Origin: Tahibacter amnicola
Lineage (GTDB): Bacteria > Pseudomonadota > Gammaproteobacteria > Xanthomonadales > Rhodanobacteraceae
Assembly: GCF_025398735.1 (NCBI RefSeq)
Contig: NZ_CP104694.1
Coordinates: 2,381,001 to 2,445,000 of the forward strand
Reading direction: 5' to 3'
DNA length: 64,000 nucleotides
Shown here in pieces: positions 42,858 to 50,871 of the stretch. A program made the position numbers and the translations under genes. The notes below the pieces were generated by a model. It was not told where the DNA came from and made no database searches. It saw nothing but the letters and a program-made list of their open reading frames with translations. How positions within the stretch are numbered: position 1 is the stretch's first letter; each line of letters begins with the position of its first letter.

Positions 42858-43781
42858 TCAGCCCGTGTCGGCGTCGCCGGCGGCGTCCCAGTAGGGCTCC
42901 GGACCGAAGCGATTGACCAGGAAATCGATCAGGGAACGGGTCTTGGCAGGCACGGCGCGGCCGGGTGGATAGACGGCGTGGATCGCGATCTCGGGTGCGT
43001 CCCAGTCTTCCAGCACGCGAACCAGCTCGCCGCGGCGCATCCGCTGCCAGACCAGAAAGGTTGGGGACAGGCAGATGCCCAGGCCTGCTACTGCAGCAGA
43101 AGCAATCACGTCGCCATTGTTGACGCGGAGCTTTCCCCGGATCGGAATCTGCGCCCGCTCCTCGCCGCGATGCAGCAGGACCTCGTCCTTGCGTGCCGCG
43201 AGCGTGTAGCAGAGGAAATTGTGGTCGGAAAGGTCCGTCGGCTTGCGAGGCGTCCCTTCGCGCCGCAGGTAGGCCGGGCTGGCGACCAGTTGCATCCGGC
43301 AAGGTGCGATGCGGCGTGCGATCAGACTGGAGTCGGTCAGCCGGGCGATGCGGATGGCCATGTCAAAGCCTTCCTCGACCAGATCGACCTGGCGGTCGTT
43401 GAGGGTCAGCTCCAGTTCGATGCGCGGATGGCGACTCTGGAACTCGGCGATTGCCGCGCCCAGGTGATGAATCGCAAAGGACATGGGCGCCGACACGCGC
43501 AGCCGGCCACGCGGCTCGGCCTGCAGCTGCGCGGCGACGGCCTCGGCTTCGCCCAGGTCCCCCAGGATTTCGGCGACCCGCTGGTAATAGTGTTCACCCG
43601 CTTCGGTCAGGCTGAGCTTGCGGGTGGTCCGGTGCAGCAGGCGCACACCCAGCTGCTCCTCCAGACCCTGGATCAACTTGCTGGCCAGGGCGCGCGAGAT
43701 CTCCATCTGGTCGGCCGCCGCGGTGTAGCTGCCGGAATCGACGACGCGGACGAACAATTGCATGGCCTGCAGCTTATCCAC
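42858..43781 (-). CDS. LysR-family transcriptional regulator
   Basis: This 307-residue regulator has an N-terminal DNA-binding domain: MQLFVRVVDSGSYTAAADQM and the recognition helix region SRALASKLIQGLEEQLGVRL. The family effector domain follows, with RLRVSAPMSFAIHHLGAAI and GDVIASAAVAGLGICL. It belongs to the large DsdC/CrgA-like group that often regulates nearby oxidoreductases, but its target is not obvious here. The arsC-like gene precedes it by 12 bases on the same strand, so the two are likely co-transcribed. Confidence 0.88.
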   Translation of the reverse strand: MDKLQAMQLFVRVVDSGSYTAAADQMEISRALASKLIQGLEEQLGVRLLHRTTRKLSLTEAGEHYYQRVAEILGDLGEAEAVAAQLQAEPRGRLRVSAPMSFAIHHLGAAIAEFQSRHPRIELELTLNDRQVDLVEEGFDMAIRIARLTDSSLIARRIAPCRMQLVASPAYLRREGTPRKPTDLSDHNFLCYTLAARKDEVLLHRGEERAQIPIRGKLRVNNGDVIASAAVAGLGICLSPTFLVWQRMRRGELVRVLEDWDAPEIAIHAVYPPGRAVPAKTRSLIDFLVNRFGPEPYWDAAGDADTG

Positions 43782-43793
43782 GTCGTGCGATCC

Positions 43794-44141
43794 TCACAGG
43801 ACGGCCAGCACGGATTCCGGCGGTCGACCGATGACGGCGCGACCGCCCGCAATGACGATGGGGCGTTGAAGCAGACGCGGATGCGCGGCGATGGCGGCAA
43901 CCAGCTGCGCGGCGGTGAGGGTGTCGGGGTCAAGGCCCAGGGCGGCGAACTCGGGTTCGTCGCGGCGCAGCAGTGCGCGGAATTCATTGCCGAACGCCCT
44001 GACCAGTGCATGCAGTTCGGCCGCGGAAAGCGGGTTCTCCAGGTAGTTGCGCACCTCGGGCGCAACGCCGTGCGTCTGCAGGAGTGCGAGCGCCTGGCGC
44101 GATTTGGAGCAACGCGGATTGTGATAGATCAGACAGGACAT
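43794..44141 (-). CDS. arsC: ArsC/Spx-family glutaredoxin-dependent reductase
   Basis: This 115-residue thioredoxin-fold protein has the ArsC active-site region YHNPRCSKSRQAL with the catalytic Cys, then EVRNYLENPLSAAEL and the substrate arginine region LLQRPIVIAGGRAVIGRPPE. It probably reduces arsenate to arsenite using glutaredoxin. A related role for an uncharacterised ArsC paralogue is possible, since no other ars genes are present. The ATG at 44141 is preferred to a GTG two codons earlier. It lies 12 bases upstream of the LysR gene on the same strand. Confidence 0.85.
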   Translation of the reverse strand: MSCLIYHNPRCSKSRQALALLQTHGVAPEVRNYLENPLSAAELHALVRAFGNEFRALLRRDEPEFAALGLDPDTLTAAQLVAAIAAHPRLLQRPIVIAGGRAVIGRPPESVLAVL

Positions 44142-44271
44142 GCGCACAGTGGCCCGACCAAATTGCGCGCACTGTGCCTTGCGTGCGCCGCTGGAGCAAT
44201 AGCGGCGCGCGGTTCTTCGGTTACATCCCGGTAACGCACCCGCCGCACGCAGCGGGTGCGTCAGCGGCCGC

Positions 44272-44559
44272 TCAGGCGGCGCTGGTCAACAGCGCAGGAT
44301 TGGCCACGCCGGGTCGGATCACGGCGGGCTTGATCACTGCGGGCTGGATTACGGCAGGACGCCGCGCAAGTTCCAGTTCGCGGCGGATAACGATCCGTTC
44401 GGCATCGGAGCGCGTGGCGGCGGAGCCGATGATGTTTCCGTGTTGCGGGCACAGGACTTCAAACCAGCTGGCGCAGACTGTGCCCAGGTGGTCACGCTCG
44501 TCGACGCGTTCGATGGTATAGCCCAGGGCGCGGGTTTCCAGGGTGCGCATGGTGCGCAT
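44272..44559 (-). CDS. Hypothetical protein with C-terminal PAVI repeats
   Basis: This 95-residue protein has a compact N-terminal part (ALGYTIERVDERDHLGTV, WFEVLCPQHGNIIGSAATRS) that looks like a small regulatory or tRNA-modification-related fold, but I do not recognise it. The end has tandem five-residue units (PAVIQ, PAVIK, PAVIR, PGVAN). The ATG at 44559 is set by a perfect GGAGGA site 5 bases upstream. A longer frame adds 11 residues without support. Neighbours give no clue. Confidence 0.65.
   Translation of the reverse strand: MRTMRTLETRALGYTIERVDERDHLGTVCASWFEVLCPQHGNIIGSAATRSDAERIVIRRELELARRPAVIQPAVIKPAVIRPGVANPALLTSAA
44299..44358. repeat. Four 15-bp imperfect tandem repeats
   Basis: Units ATTGGCCACGCCGGG, TCGGATCACGGCGGG, CTTGATCACTGCGGG and CTGGATTACGGCAGG run head to tail. 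They encode the five-residue repeats at the C-terminus of the small hypothetical protein, so expansion keeps the frame. Confidence 0.75.
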
Positions 44560-44637
44560 GGCATTCCTCCATGAGTGGTACTGCACGAGCATACCGATCG
44601 TGCGTGGCGATGGCGTTAACCGGACGTTTCATGTCGG

Positions 44638-46419
44638 TTAATCGGTGTCTGGCCGCTCCTTTCTGTGCATCGGGTTTTCCGTCGCGAGGAACTCGCCGAT
44701 GCCCTCCGCCGTGAAAATGGGCAGGGAGCAGCGCCGGTCCGTGCAGATAAACGCGGCGGGCCGCTTCGGCCTGGGATAGTCCACGTCCGCATTGGGCAGG
44801 CGCTTGCCGTCACGGTCCCACCATTCGACTCGCTTGTACCATCCCGGCAGTTGCTGTGTTGTGGAGAAAAGGACTTTTGATCTCCCGTCCGCGTGCGGGC
44901 CGATGACGGTCAGGTGCAGCGGATCAGAATGGACTTCCTGATCTGCCAGCAGGATGCCGGCCTCGGTCAGTCGCTCCAGGGCTATGGACGGCTGCGCCAG
45001 CCAGGAGAGAGCGTGTGCGGCCATGTCCTTGTGTGTGGCGGATCCGGAGTAGCGTGACAGCAGATTGGTGAAGCGGGTGACGGACAGGTTTTCGTCGATC
45101 TGTGGCAGGGGCGGGATCGGACCGCGACTCACGGCGGCGGCATAGCCGCCGCGTTTGTCCCGGAAGTGCGCCTGGATGTAATCGGCTGCGGCCACGGCGT
45201 GCATGTACCAGCGTTGGTCTGCGGTGGCGCGGTACAGCGCCAGGAAGGCGCGGCCCATGGCCAGCGTGTCAGCGAGGTAGGGGCCGGCGGTGTCCTTCTC
45301 ATCGTGGCGGAAGCCGCCCTTGCCGTGCGCACGCTCGCGCAGCGCCCATTCAACGGCGGCGACAGCGTCGTCCAGTGCCTGGGTGTCGCCCGTGTATTCG
45401 GCCCAGGTAGCCAGGGCTTCGGCGATCTGGCCGGTCTGCTGGGCGTAGCGGTGCGTGTCGATGCGGGGAATGCCGCGTGCACGACGGGTGGCATCGTCGC
45501 CGGCGAAGTAGTCTTCGGCGTGTGTGCCGGCGGTCAGGTCGGCGTCCTGGCTGACGTAGTATCCGCCGTCCTTGCTCTTCAGAAATCGGTCAATGTAGCG
45601 GCGAATCGCCAGAGCTGCATTCCGGTCGGACTCGCGCCGCCATTGCGCATAGGCCAGGGTATAGATGCGCAGGTATTCGGCCTGCACCGTGGCCAGTTTC
45701 TCGTAGTGCGGATGCTGCCAGTCGTGGTGCGTGGAATACTGGTAAACCCCGCCCCAGACCGGATCGATCAGTGCCCGGGCGGCATCGAGCGTCTGCTGCG
45801 CACGCCGGCCTTCCTCGGCAATGCCGGCCAGCGCGTTGACCATTTGCCACTCCACGCTGTCGCGATCGAGAAATTTCTGGTTGATATCCAGGCCGCCGGC
45901 TTTGTCGTCGTGGGCGCTGCGGTGCCTGGCCTGCAGGGCCTTGCGCGTGTCCTGGGCAAGCCGGCTCGGCAGTGGACCGCCGGCGTCGGCGTTGTCGGCC
46001 GCCTCTGGCGAGGGATCCGCCACGATCGCCTGGAGCAGGCGCACGAAGCGCTCGGGCGCGACGTATCCCTGGCGTTTGACAATCTCCCGGCCGGCCGGAT
46101 CGAACACGATCGTTGCGGGCCAGCCGTAGTCCCGGTAGCGGTTGGCCAGGTCGGGACGTGCGTCCTGGTCGATGCGTAGGGGCACATAGTGGTCCTCGAT
46201 CACTGCCTTGACCGCGGGATCGGTGTAGGTCTGCTGGTCCATGACGTGGCACCAGTGGCACCAGACGGCCTCCAGATACAGCAGGACGAAGCGGTTGTCG
46301 CGAGCAGCACGGGCGAAGGCGTCGGTGTCAGACCGGATCCAGTTCACAGTCCCGCCGTCGGCGAGCGCACAGCCGCTGCCCAGCAGCAGGACTAGAATGA
46401 ACCGCAGGAACAGGGGCAT
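44638..46419 (-). CDS. DUF255 thioredoxin-fold protein (YyaL-like)
   Basis: This 593-residue exported protein has a signal peptide at about 1-21 (LLLGSGCALADG, also a possible lipobox-like Cys). Next comes a thioredoxin-fold DUF255 domain with AVWCHWCHVMDQQTYTD, the CxxC pair. A long alpha/alpha-barrel part of six-hairpin type follows (GVYQYSTHHDWQHPHYEK, YDVSQDAD-like YYVSQDADLTAGTH). Family members resemble SPATA20 and YyaL, whose activity is not settled. The start at 46419 has GGAG upstream. It is divergent from the CsgG-like gene. Confidence 0.85.
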   Translation of the reverse strand: MPLFLRFILVLLLGSGCALADGGTVNWIRSDTDAFARAARDNRFVLLYLEAVWCHWCHVMDQQTYTDPAVKAVIEDHYVPLRIDQDARPDLANRYRDYGWPATIVFDPAGREIVKRQGYVAPERFVRLLQAIVADPSPEAADNADAGGPLPSRLAQDTRKALQARHRSAHDDKAGGLDINQKFLDRDSVEWQMVNALAGIAEEGRRAQQTLDAARALIDPVWGGVYQYSTHHDWQHPHYEKLATVQAEYLRIYTLAYAQWRRESDRNAALAIRRYIDRFLKSKDGGYYVSQDADLTAGTHAEDYFAGDDATRRARGIPRIDTHRYAQQTGQIAEALATWAEYTGDTQALDDAVAAVEWALRERAHGKGGFRHDEKDTAGPYLADTLAMGRAFLALYRATADQRWYMHAVAAADYIQAHFRDKRGGYAAAVSRGPIPPLPQIDENLSVTRFTNLLSRYSGSATHKDMAAHALSWLAQPSIALERLTEAGILLADQEVHSDPLHLTVIGPHADGRSKVLFSTTQQLPGWYKRVEWWDRDGKRLPNADVDYPRPKRPAAFICTDRRCSLPIFTAEGIGEFLATENPMHRKERPDTD

Positions 46420-46527
46420 GAGGCAATCTCCGGCGTTTTTGCGTATGTGAGTCACTACGTGATCGTTTGCCTGTTCGGATTCGTCCGCGTGACACGTTCC
46501 AACCCTTCGCGCTCCTCCTCCCAGCGC

Positions 46528-46557
46528 TGGCAGACGCTGATCGGCGGCCGTTAAAAT
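46528..46557 (+). promoter_or_regulatory. Putative promoter of the CsgG-like gene
   Basis: TGGCAG (46528-46533) and TTAAAAT (from 46551) are 17 to 18 bases apart. They resemble sigma70 boxes about 95 bases before the gene at 46652. The -35 match is poor. Confidence 0.3.
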
Positions 46558-46651
46558 GGCGTCGATACCTGCTGACGCGGGTGCCGGTGAATTCCGGTCC
46601 GGGGATGGCGGGAGGGGCAACCGTAATTCATCCGCTTGGAAGGAGCTCTCA

Positions 46652-47371
46652 ATGAAGAAGTTGATGTTCGGCGTGGCGTTGGCTCTGGCCGGCGCAGTGA
46701 CGGCGAGTCCGGTTTTCGCAGCTGGCGGTGGCAAGCCGGCGGTCGGCGTGGCGGAATTCAAGAACGAATCCGGTGCGGCCTGGTGGCGCGGCGGCGTGGG
46801 CTGGGAGCTTTCGGGCATGCTGTCCAACGAGCTGGCCTCCAGCGGCAACTTCAAGATCGTCGAGCGCGCCAAGCTGGAAAAAGTGCTGGAAGAGCAGAAC
46901 CTCGCGGCTTCCGGTCGCGTCCGCTCGGGCACCGGCGCCCAGATGGGCAAGGTGACGGGCGCCGACTATCTCGTCATGGGCACGGTTACGGCTTATGAGG
47001 AAAACACCGCTTCCACCGGCGGTGGCGTGAGCTTCAAGGGTATCTCCCTGGGCGGCAAGAAGAGCGACGCCTACCTCGCCGTTGATATCCGCGTGGTGAA
47101 CACCACCACCGGCGACATCGATTTCTCGCGCACCATCGAAGGCCGTGCCTCGGGCGGCGGCGTCGACGTCGGCATCTCCCGCGGTGGTTTCGGCGGCAAC
47201 CTGTCGTCCGAGAAGAACACGCCGGCGGGCAAGGCGATCCGCGCCGCGCTGGTGGAAATCAGCGAATACCTCGACTGCGTGATGGTTCAGCAGAACGGCT
47301 GCGAGGACGAATACCAGGCGAAGGAATCCAAGCGTCGCGAGAAGACCAAGAAGTCGCTCAAGCTCGACTGA
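46652..47371 (+). CDS. CsgG/HfaB-family secreted protein
   Basis: This 239-residue protein has a signal peptide (about 1-23, ending SPVFAAGG). CsgG-type features are VGVAEFKNESGAAWWRGGVG, LSNELASSGNFKIVERAKLE, KVLEEQNLAASGRV and TGADYLVMGTVT. CsgG of E. coli forms the outer-membrane channel for curli; this version lacks a lipobox cysteine and has no csgA or csgE nearby, so it is better seen as a general CsgG-fold envelope protein. The C-terminus is Lys-rich. The start is set by GGAAGGAG upstream, and a strong terminator follows. Confidence 0.85.
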   Translation: MKKLMFGVALALAGAVTASPVFAAGGGKPAVGVAEFKNESGAAWWRGGVGWELSGMLSNELASSGNFKIVERAKLEKVLEEQNLAASGRVRSGTGAQMGKVTGADYLVMGTVTAYEENTASTGGGVSFKGISLGGKKSDAYLAVDIRVVNTTTGDIDFSRTIEGRASGGGVDVGISRGGFGGNLSSEKNTPAGKAIRAALVEISEYLDCVMVQQNGCEDEYQAKESKRREKTKKSLKLD

Positions 47372-47433
47372 CGTCCAGTGCGGCTGGCGGGGGGATCGAT
47401 TCCGCCACCGCAACGCGGCAGGCATGTACGAAG

Positions 47434-47461
47434 AACGGCGGGTCCTCCCGCCGTTTTTTTT
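47434..47461 (+). terminator. Intrinsic terminator of the CsgG-like gene
   Basis: ACGGCGGG (47435-47442) pairs with CCCGCCGT (47447-47454) around a TCCT loop, and the stem is followed by eight T residues. It lies about 63 bases after the stop at 47371 and is a textbook rho-independent terminator. Confidence 0.9.
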
Positions 47462-47540
47462 GCTTCCGAATCAATAGCGGCTTCGGGAATGTATCGCCTC
47501 GGGTGGCGGAAGCACGGCGAATTCAGGTTCCACGGCAGGG

Positions 47541-48017
47541 TGCCAGCTGCCAAGAAATCAGAATGGGATTTTTGAACTCCAGGTGGCCGTGGCGCGCCAC
47601 CTCGACCCCGCCCCCGCGCCGTGTGGCGAGGCGAGCGCATTGCCCACACCAGGCAGCAGCCCTGGGATGAGCACGGCCTCCTGGTGCTGCCGCGCTTCTA
47701 CGTCATCCAGTCGGAGATGCCTGCCTGGCAGGCCTGCATGGACGCGCAGATTGCCAGGCGCGGATTGAAGGCGCGGATTGAAGGCGCGGATTGAAGGCGC
47801 GGATTGAAGGCGCGGATTGAAGGCGCGGATTGAAGGCGCGGATTGAAGGCGCGGATCATCGCCGCGCGGTGCGGAAACGGTATGCGCCTTCATTGCGAAC
47901 CGGAATTCGATCGTGCCTTACCAGGACGGCTTCTGGATGCACCGCGCGCACCAGCCGGTATCCGGACAGGGCCCGGGCGAATTGCCACCCGTGCCCGAAG
48001 AGCTGCTGCGGCCTTAA
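47541..48017 (+). pseudogene. Decayed gene interrupted by a 13-bp repeat array
   Basis: Three protein-like stretches lie in different frames: NGIFELQVAVARHLDPAPAP (from 47562), then WRGERIAHTRQQPWDEHGLL and VLPRFYVIQSEMPAWQACMD (from 47624), and after the repeats CAFIANRNSIVPYQDGFW to VPEELLRP with a stop at 48015. Removing exactly the seven repeats (47761-47851) rejoins the last two in one frame; a further shift lies near 47620. I do not recognise the family. It is probably a remnant gene, with the repeats as one cause of decay. Confidence 0.6.
47761..47851 (+). repeat. Seven perfect 13-bp tandem repeats
   Basis: The unit CGGATTGAAGGCG occurs seven times without any change, followed by CGGAT. 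A related piece (GATTGCCAGGCG) comes just before, suggesting the array grew from it. Since 13 leaves remainder 1 on division by 3, each copy changes the reading frame and a TGA appears in one phase. Confidence 0.97.
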
Positions 48018-48072
48018 GCGAATCTGAGCCCGCGTCGCGGAATGTCGCCGCGACCTGCACACCGTAGACAGC

Positions 48073-48098
48073 AGAACGGCGGGTTTCCCCGCCGTTCT
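48073..48098. terminator. Hairpin after rluB and the decayed gene
   Basis: AGAACGGCGGG and CCCGCCGTTCT form a perfect 11-bp stem with a TTTC loop. It lies between the stops at 48017 and 48107 and is probably a bidirectional terminator, though no long T-run follows on either side. Confidence 0.6.
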
Positions 48099-48106
48099 CC
48101 GATCAC

Positions 48107-49765
48107 TTAGCGATTGCCGCTGCGCGGGCCGCGATTGCCGCCACCCGGGCGGCCGCCGCCGGGGCGTCCACCGGGACGTGGACCACCGCCCGGGCGCTGG
48201 CCGCCGCCGGGGCGCTGGCCACCCGGGCGGTTGCCGCCGCCGGGACGTGCATTGCCGCGGCGTTCACCACCCGGAGCGCGATTGCCGTAGTTGTTGCCGA
48301 AGTCCCGCTGCTCGAACCGATTGCCCTGGGCGCGGTTGCCATCGGGTTCGGCGCGATTGCCAAAATTGCCGCGTGCCTGGCGCTGGCGCTCGCCGTAGGG
48401 GCTGCTGTCGGGATGGCCGTAGGGCAGCTCGTTGCCACCGCGCGGACCGCGCCGCTCGGCGGTGTCGCCCCAGGGACGCTCGTTGCCGCGACCGCCGCGG
48501 GCAGGGCCTGCACCGCTGCGGTTACCGCCGCGGCCCGGACCCTGGCCTTGGCCCTGGCCTTGACCCGGACCACCACGTCCGCGGCCGGCACCGCGATTGA
48601 ATTCATCGCCGGCAGACCAGGTGCGCGGAATCACCACTTCCTGGCCCGGCGCAGCGCCACGACGGCGGTTGGGACCGCCGGCTCCGGCGCCGGCGCCTGC
48701 ACGGCGCTGCGGCTTGGCCGTATTGCCGTCGGCACCACCGCGCGCGCCGCCGCCCGGGCCGGGACGCTTGCGTCCACGTCCGCCCGGACGTGCCGGAGCG
48801 TCATCGCGGATGCGATCAAAGCGGGTGAGTTCGCGCGCTTCGCCGCGATCCACGCCTGTCCAGGCCTGCGCCGCACGCGGGGCAGGGCGGTACTCGTTGA
48901 CGACGGTCTGCGCCGCGCGCCGCTGGTGAATCACCGGCTGCAGGGTCAGCGTCGGTTCGTTCTGCGTAGCGCCGCAGAGTTCGCGCAGCGGCTTGACCAG
49001 GTCGGCGTCCAGTTCCTGCGAATGGCCGCGCTTGAGCGGACGGGGCAGCTCGACATTGCCGTAGCGCACGCGCTTGAGGCGGCTGACCAGGAAGCCCATG
49101 GCGTCCCACAGGCGGCGCACTTCGCGGTTGCGGCCTTCACGGATCACGACGCGGAACCAGGAATGGCTGCCGCTTCGGCTGATCACGCCGATATCGTCGA
49201 AATGGGCGGGGCCGTCATCAAGTTCGATGCCGGCCTTGAGGCGTTCGAGCACCTCGTCGGGTACTTCGCCATGCACGCGGCAGATGTACTCGCGTTCAAT
49301 CTCGCTCGATGGATGCATCAGTGCATTCGCGAGATTTCCGTCGGTGGTGAGCAGCAGCAGGCCGGTCGTGTTGATGTCCAGGCGACCGACGGCGATCCAG
49401 CGCTGGCCCTTCAGACGCGGCAGCTGTTCGAACACGGTCGGGCGGCCTTCGGGATCGTCGCGCGTGGTCACCACGCCCTCGGGCTTGTGGTAGACCAGGA
49501 CCTGCGCCTGCTCCGCGTCGTCGCGGATGACGACAAACAGCTTGCCGTCGATTTCAACGCGGTCGCCGCTCTTGACACTCATGCCCAGGGTGGCCGTGGC
49601 GGCGTTGACCGTGACCTCGCCGTTCTGGATTCGCTGCTCGAGCAGGCGGCGCGATCCCAGACCGGCGTTGGCCAGTACCTTGTGAAGGCGTTCCTCGACT
49701 GCCGGGGCGGCATCGCTGGGGGCAGGGCGTTTGAGTGTCAGGGTACGGCGAGGTGCAGCGGTCAT
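48107..49765 (-). CDS. rluB: 23S rRNA pseudouridine synthase RluB with long RGG-rich tail
   Basis: This 552-residue enzyme is about twice the usual length. It has an S4 RNA-binding domain at about 25-80 and a RsuA-type pseudouridine synthase domain at about 88-240 with catalytic Asp130 in GRLDINTTGLLLLT. E. coli RluB modifies 23S rRNA position 2605. From about residue 310 the protein is low-complexity, rich in Gly, Arg, Asn, Pro and Gln with many RGG/GGR motifs, ending RGPRSGNR. Its start overlaps the scpB stop by four bases (ATGA), so it is the last gene of yciO-scpA-scpB-rluB. Confidence 0.92.
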   Translation of the reverse strand: MTAAPRRTLTLKRPAPSDAAPAVEERLHKVLANAGLGSRRLLEQRIQNGEVTVNAATATLGMSVKSGDRVEIDGKLFVVIRDDAEQAQVLVYHKPEGVVTTRDDPEGRPTVFEQLPRLKGQRWIAVGRLDINTTGLLLLTTDGNLANALMHPSSEIEREYICRVHGEVPDEVLERLKAGIELDDGPAHFDDIGVISRSGSHSWFRVVIREGRNREVRRLWDAMGFLVSRLKRVRYGNVELPRPLKRGHSQELDADLVKPLRELCGATQNEPTLTLQPVIHQRRAAQTVVNEYRPAPRAAQAWTGVDRGEARELTRFDRIRDDAPARPGGRGRKRPGPGGGARGGADGNTAKPQRRAGAGAGAGGPNRRRGAAPGQEVVIPRTWSAGDEFNRGAGRGRGGPGQGQGQGQGPGRGGNRSGAGPARGGRGNERPWGDTAERRGPRGGNELPYGHPDSSPYGERQRQARGNFGNRAEPDGNRAQGNRFEQRDFGNNYGNRAPGGERRGNARPGGGNRPGGQRPGGGQRPGGGPRPGGRPGGGRPGGGNRGPRSGNR

Positions 49766-50871
49766 GCGGTTTGCTCCGGGACGTCGTCGGACGTCGTGGG
49801 GTCGGACAGGTCGGCGTCGTTGCCGGTGTCTTCTGGGTCTGTCTCGGGGGAAAGGGGGGCGTCGTCTTCCGACGCGTCGGGTTCGTCATTGCCGTGGCGG
49901 GTCTCGTCGCCGGACCAGGCTACGTCATCACTTTGGTAGGATTCACTATTTCCATTTTTTTCGTCGTCATCCGTGGCGTCGTCTGCCACCCATTCGTCGG
50001 TGATTTCTTCGGGTACTTCCGGTGCATCGTCGATCGGTTCGGCTTCGGACACCTCGGCGACCGGATCGACCAGCACGGCTGGTTCATCCGCGAAGACGGC
50101 ATCGTCAGTGGCTGGACGCTCGTCGGGCGATGCGGGCGCCGGGCGGGCTTCGGATGCCGTGTCCCCGGCTGGCGCGCCGCCATCGGCTTCGACGGCGGAC
50201 GCGATGCCGGTGTCGTCCGCTGTTCCCGTTGCCGGTGGCTCTTCGGGCGCGGTCACGGAGTCGCTGTCGACCGGAGGTGCTTCCCCGGCGGCCGGCGCAG
50301 CATCCACGGCAGTCGGTGCAAGCGCCAGTTGCGGGTCGAATTCGTCCAGGTCGCGGATTTCGGCGAGCGGCGGCAGCTCGTCCAGCGACTTGAGGTTGAA
50401 ATAGTCGAGAAAGCTGCGCGAGGTGCCGAACAGCGCAGGCCGTCCGGGAACGTCGCGGTAGCCCACCACGCGGACCCATTCGCGCTCTTCCAGAGTCTTG
50501 ATGATGCTGGAAGAAACGGCGACGCCGCGAATCTGCTCGATCTCCGCGCGGGTGATCGGCTGGCGGTAGGCGATCAGCGCCAGGGTTTCCAGCAGTGCGC
50601 GCGAGTATTTGGTCTGTCGTTCGGTCCACAGGCGCGCGACCCACTGGTGCACGTCCTCGCGCACCTGGAAGCGATAGCCCGAGGCGACTTCCTTCAATTC
50701 GATACCGCGTTCGGCGCAGTCGGAGGCCAGTTCCTCGAGTGCGCGCACCAGTTCGTCGTGCTCGACCGGCTCATTTTCACCGAAGAGCGCGGCCAGCTGG
50801 GCCAGGGTCAGCGGCTGTCCGGCGGCGAGAAGGACGGCTTCGAGTACGCGTTTTAGCAGGGCTGGATCCAT
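49762..50871 (-). CDS. scpB: Segregation and condensation protein B with acidic tail
   Basis: This 369-residue protein has the two winged-helix domains of ScpB within about residues 1-180 (EAVLLAAGQPLTLAQLAALF, RALLETLALIAYRQPITRAE, EREWVRVVGYRDVPGRPALF). It forms the condensin complex with ScpA and SMC during chromosome segregation. The last 190 residues are a disordered acidic tail rich in Asp, Glu, Pro and Ala, much longer than in most ScpB proteins. It overlaps the scpA stop by one base (TGATG) and the rluB start by four, so translation of all three is coupled. Confidence 0.92.
   Translation of the reverse strand: MDPALLKRVLEAVLLAAGQPLTLAQLAALFGENEPVEHDELVRALEELASDCAERGIELKEVASGYRFQVREDVHQWVARLWTERQTKYSRALLETLALIAYRQPITRAEIEQIRGVAVSSSIIKTLEEREWVRVVGYRDVPGRPALFGTSRSFLDYFNLKSLDELPPLAEIRDLDEFDPQLALAPTAVDAAPAAGEAPPVDSDSVTAPEEPPATGTADDTGIASAVEADGGAPAGDTASEARPAPASPDERPATDDAVFADEPAVLVDPVAEVSEAEPIDDAPEVPEEITDEWVADDATDDDEKNGNSESYQSDDVAWSGDETRHGNDEPDASEDDAPLSPETDPEDTGNDADLSDPTTSDDVPEQTA

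Noticed and set aside
46652-47371. CsgG-like gene as part of a curli system
   Set aside because: No csgA, csgB, csgE or csgF nearby and no lipobox; the fold alone does not support curli secretion.
47761-47851. Tandem repeats as a CRISPR array
   Set aside because: The units are 13 bp with no spacers between them, and no cas genes are present.
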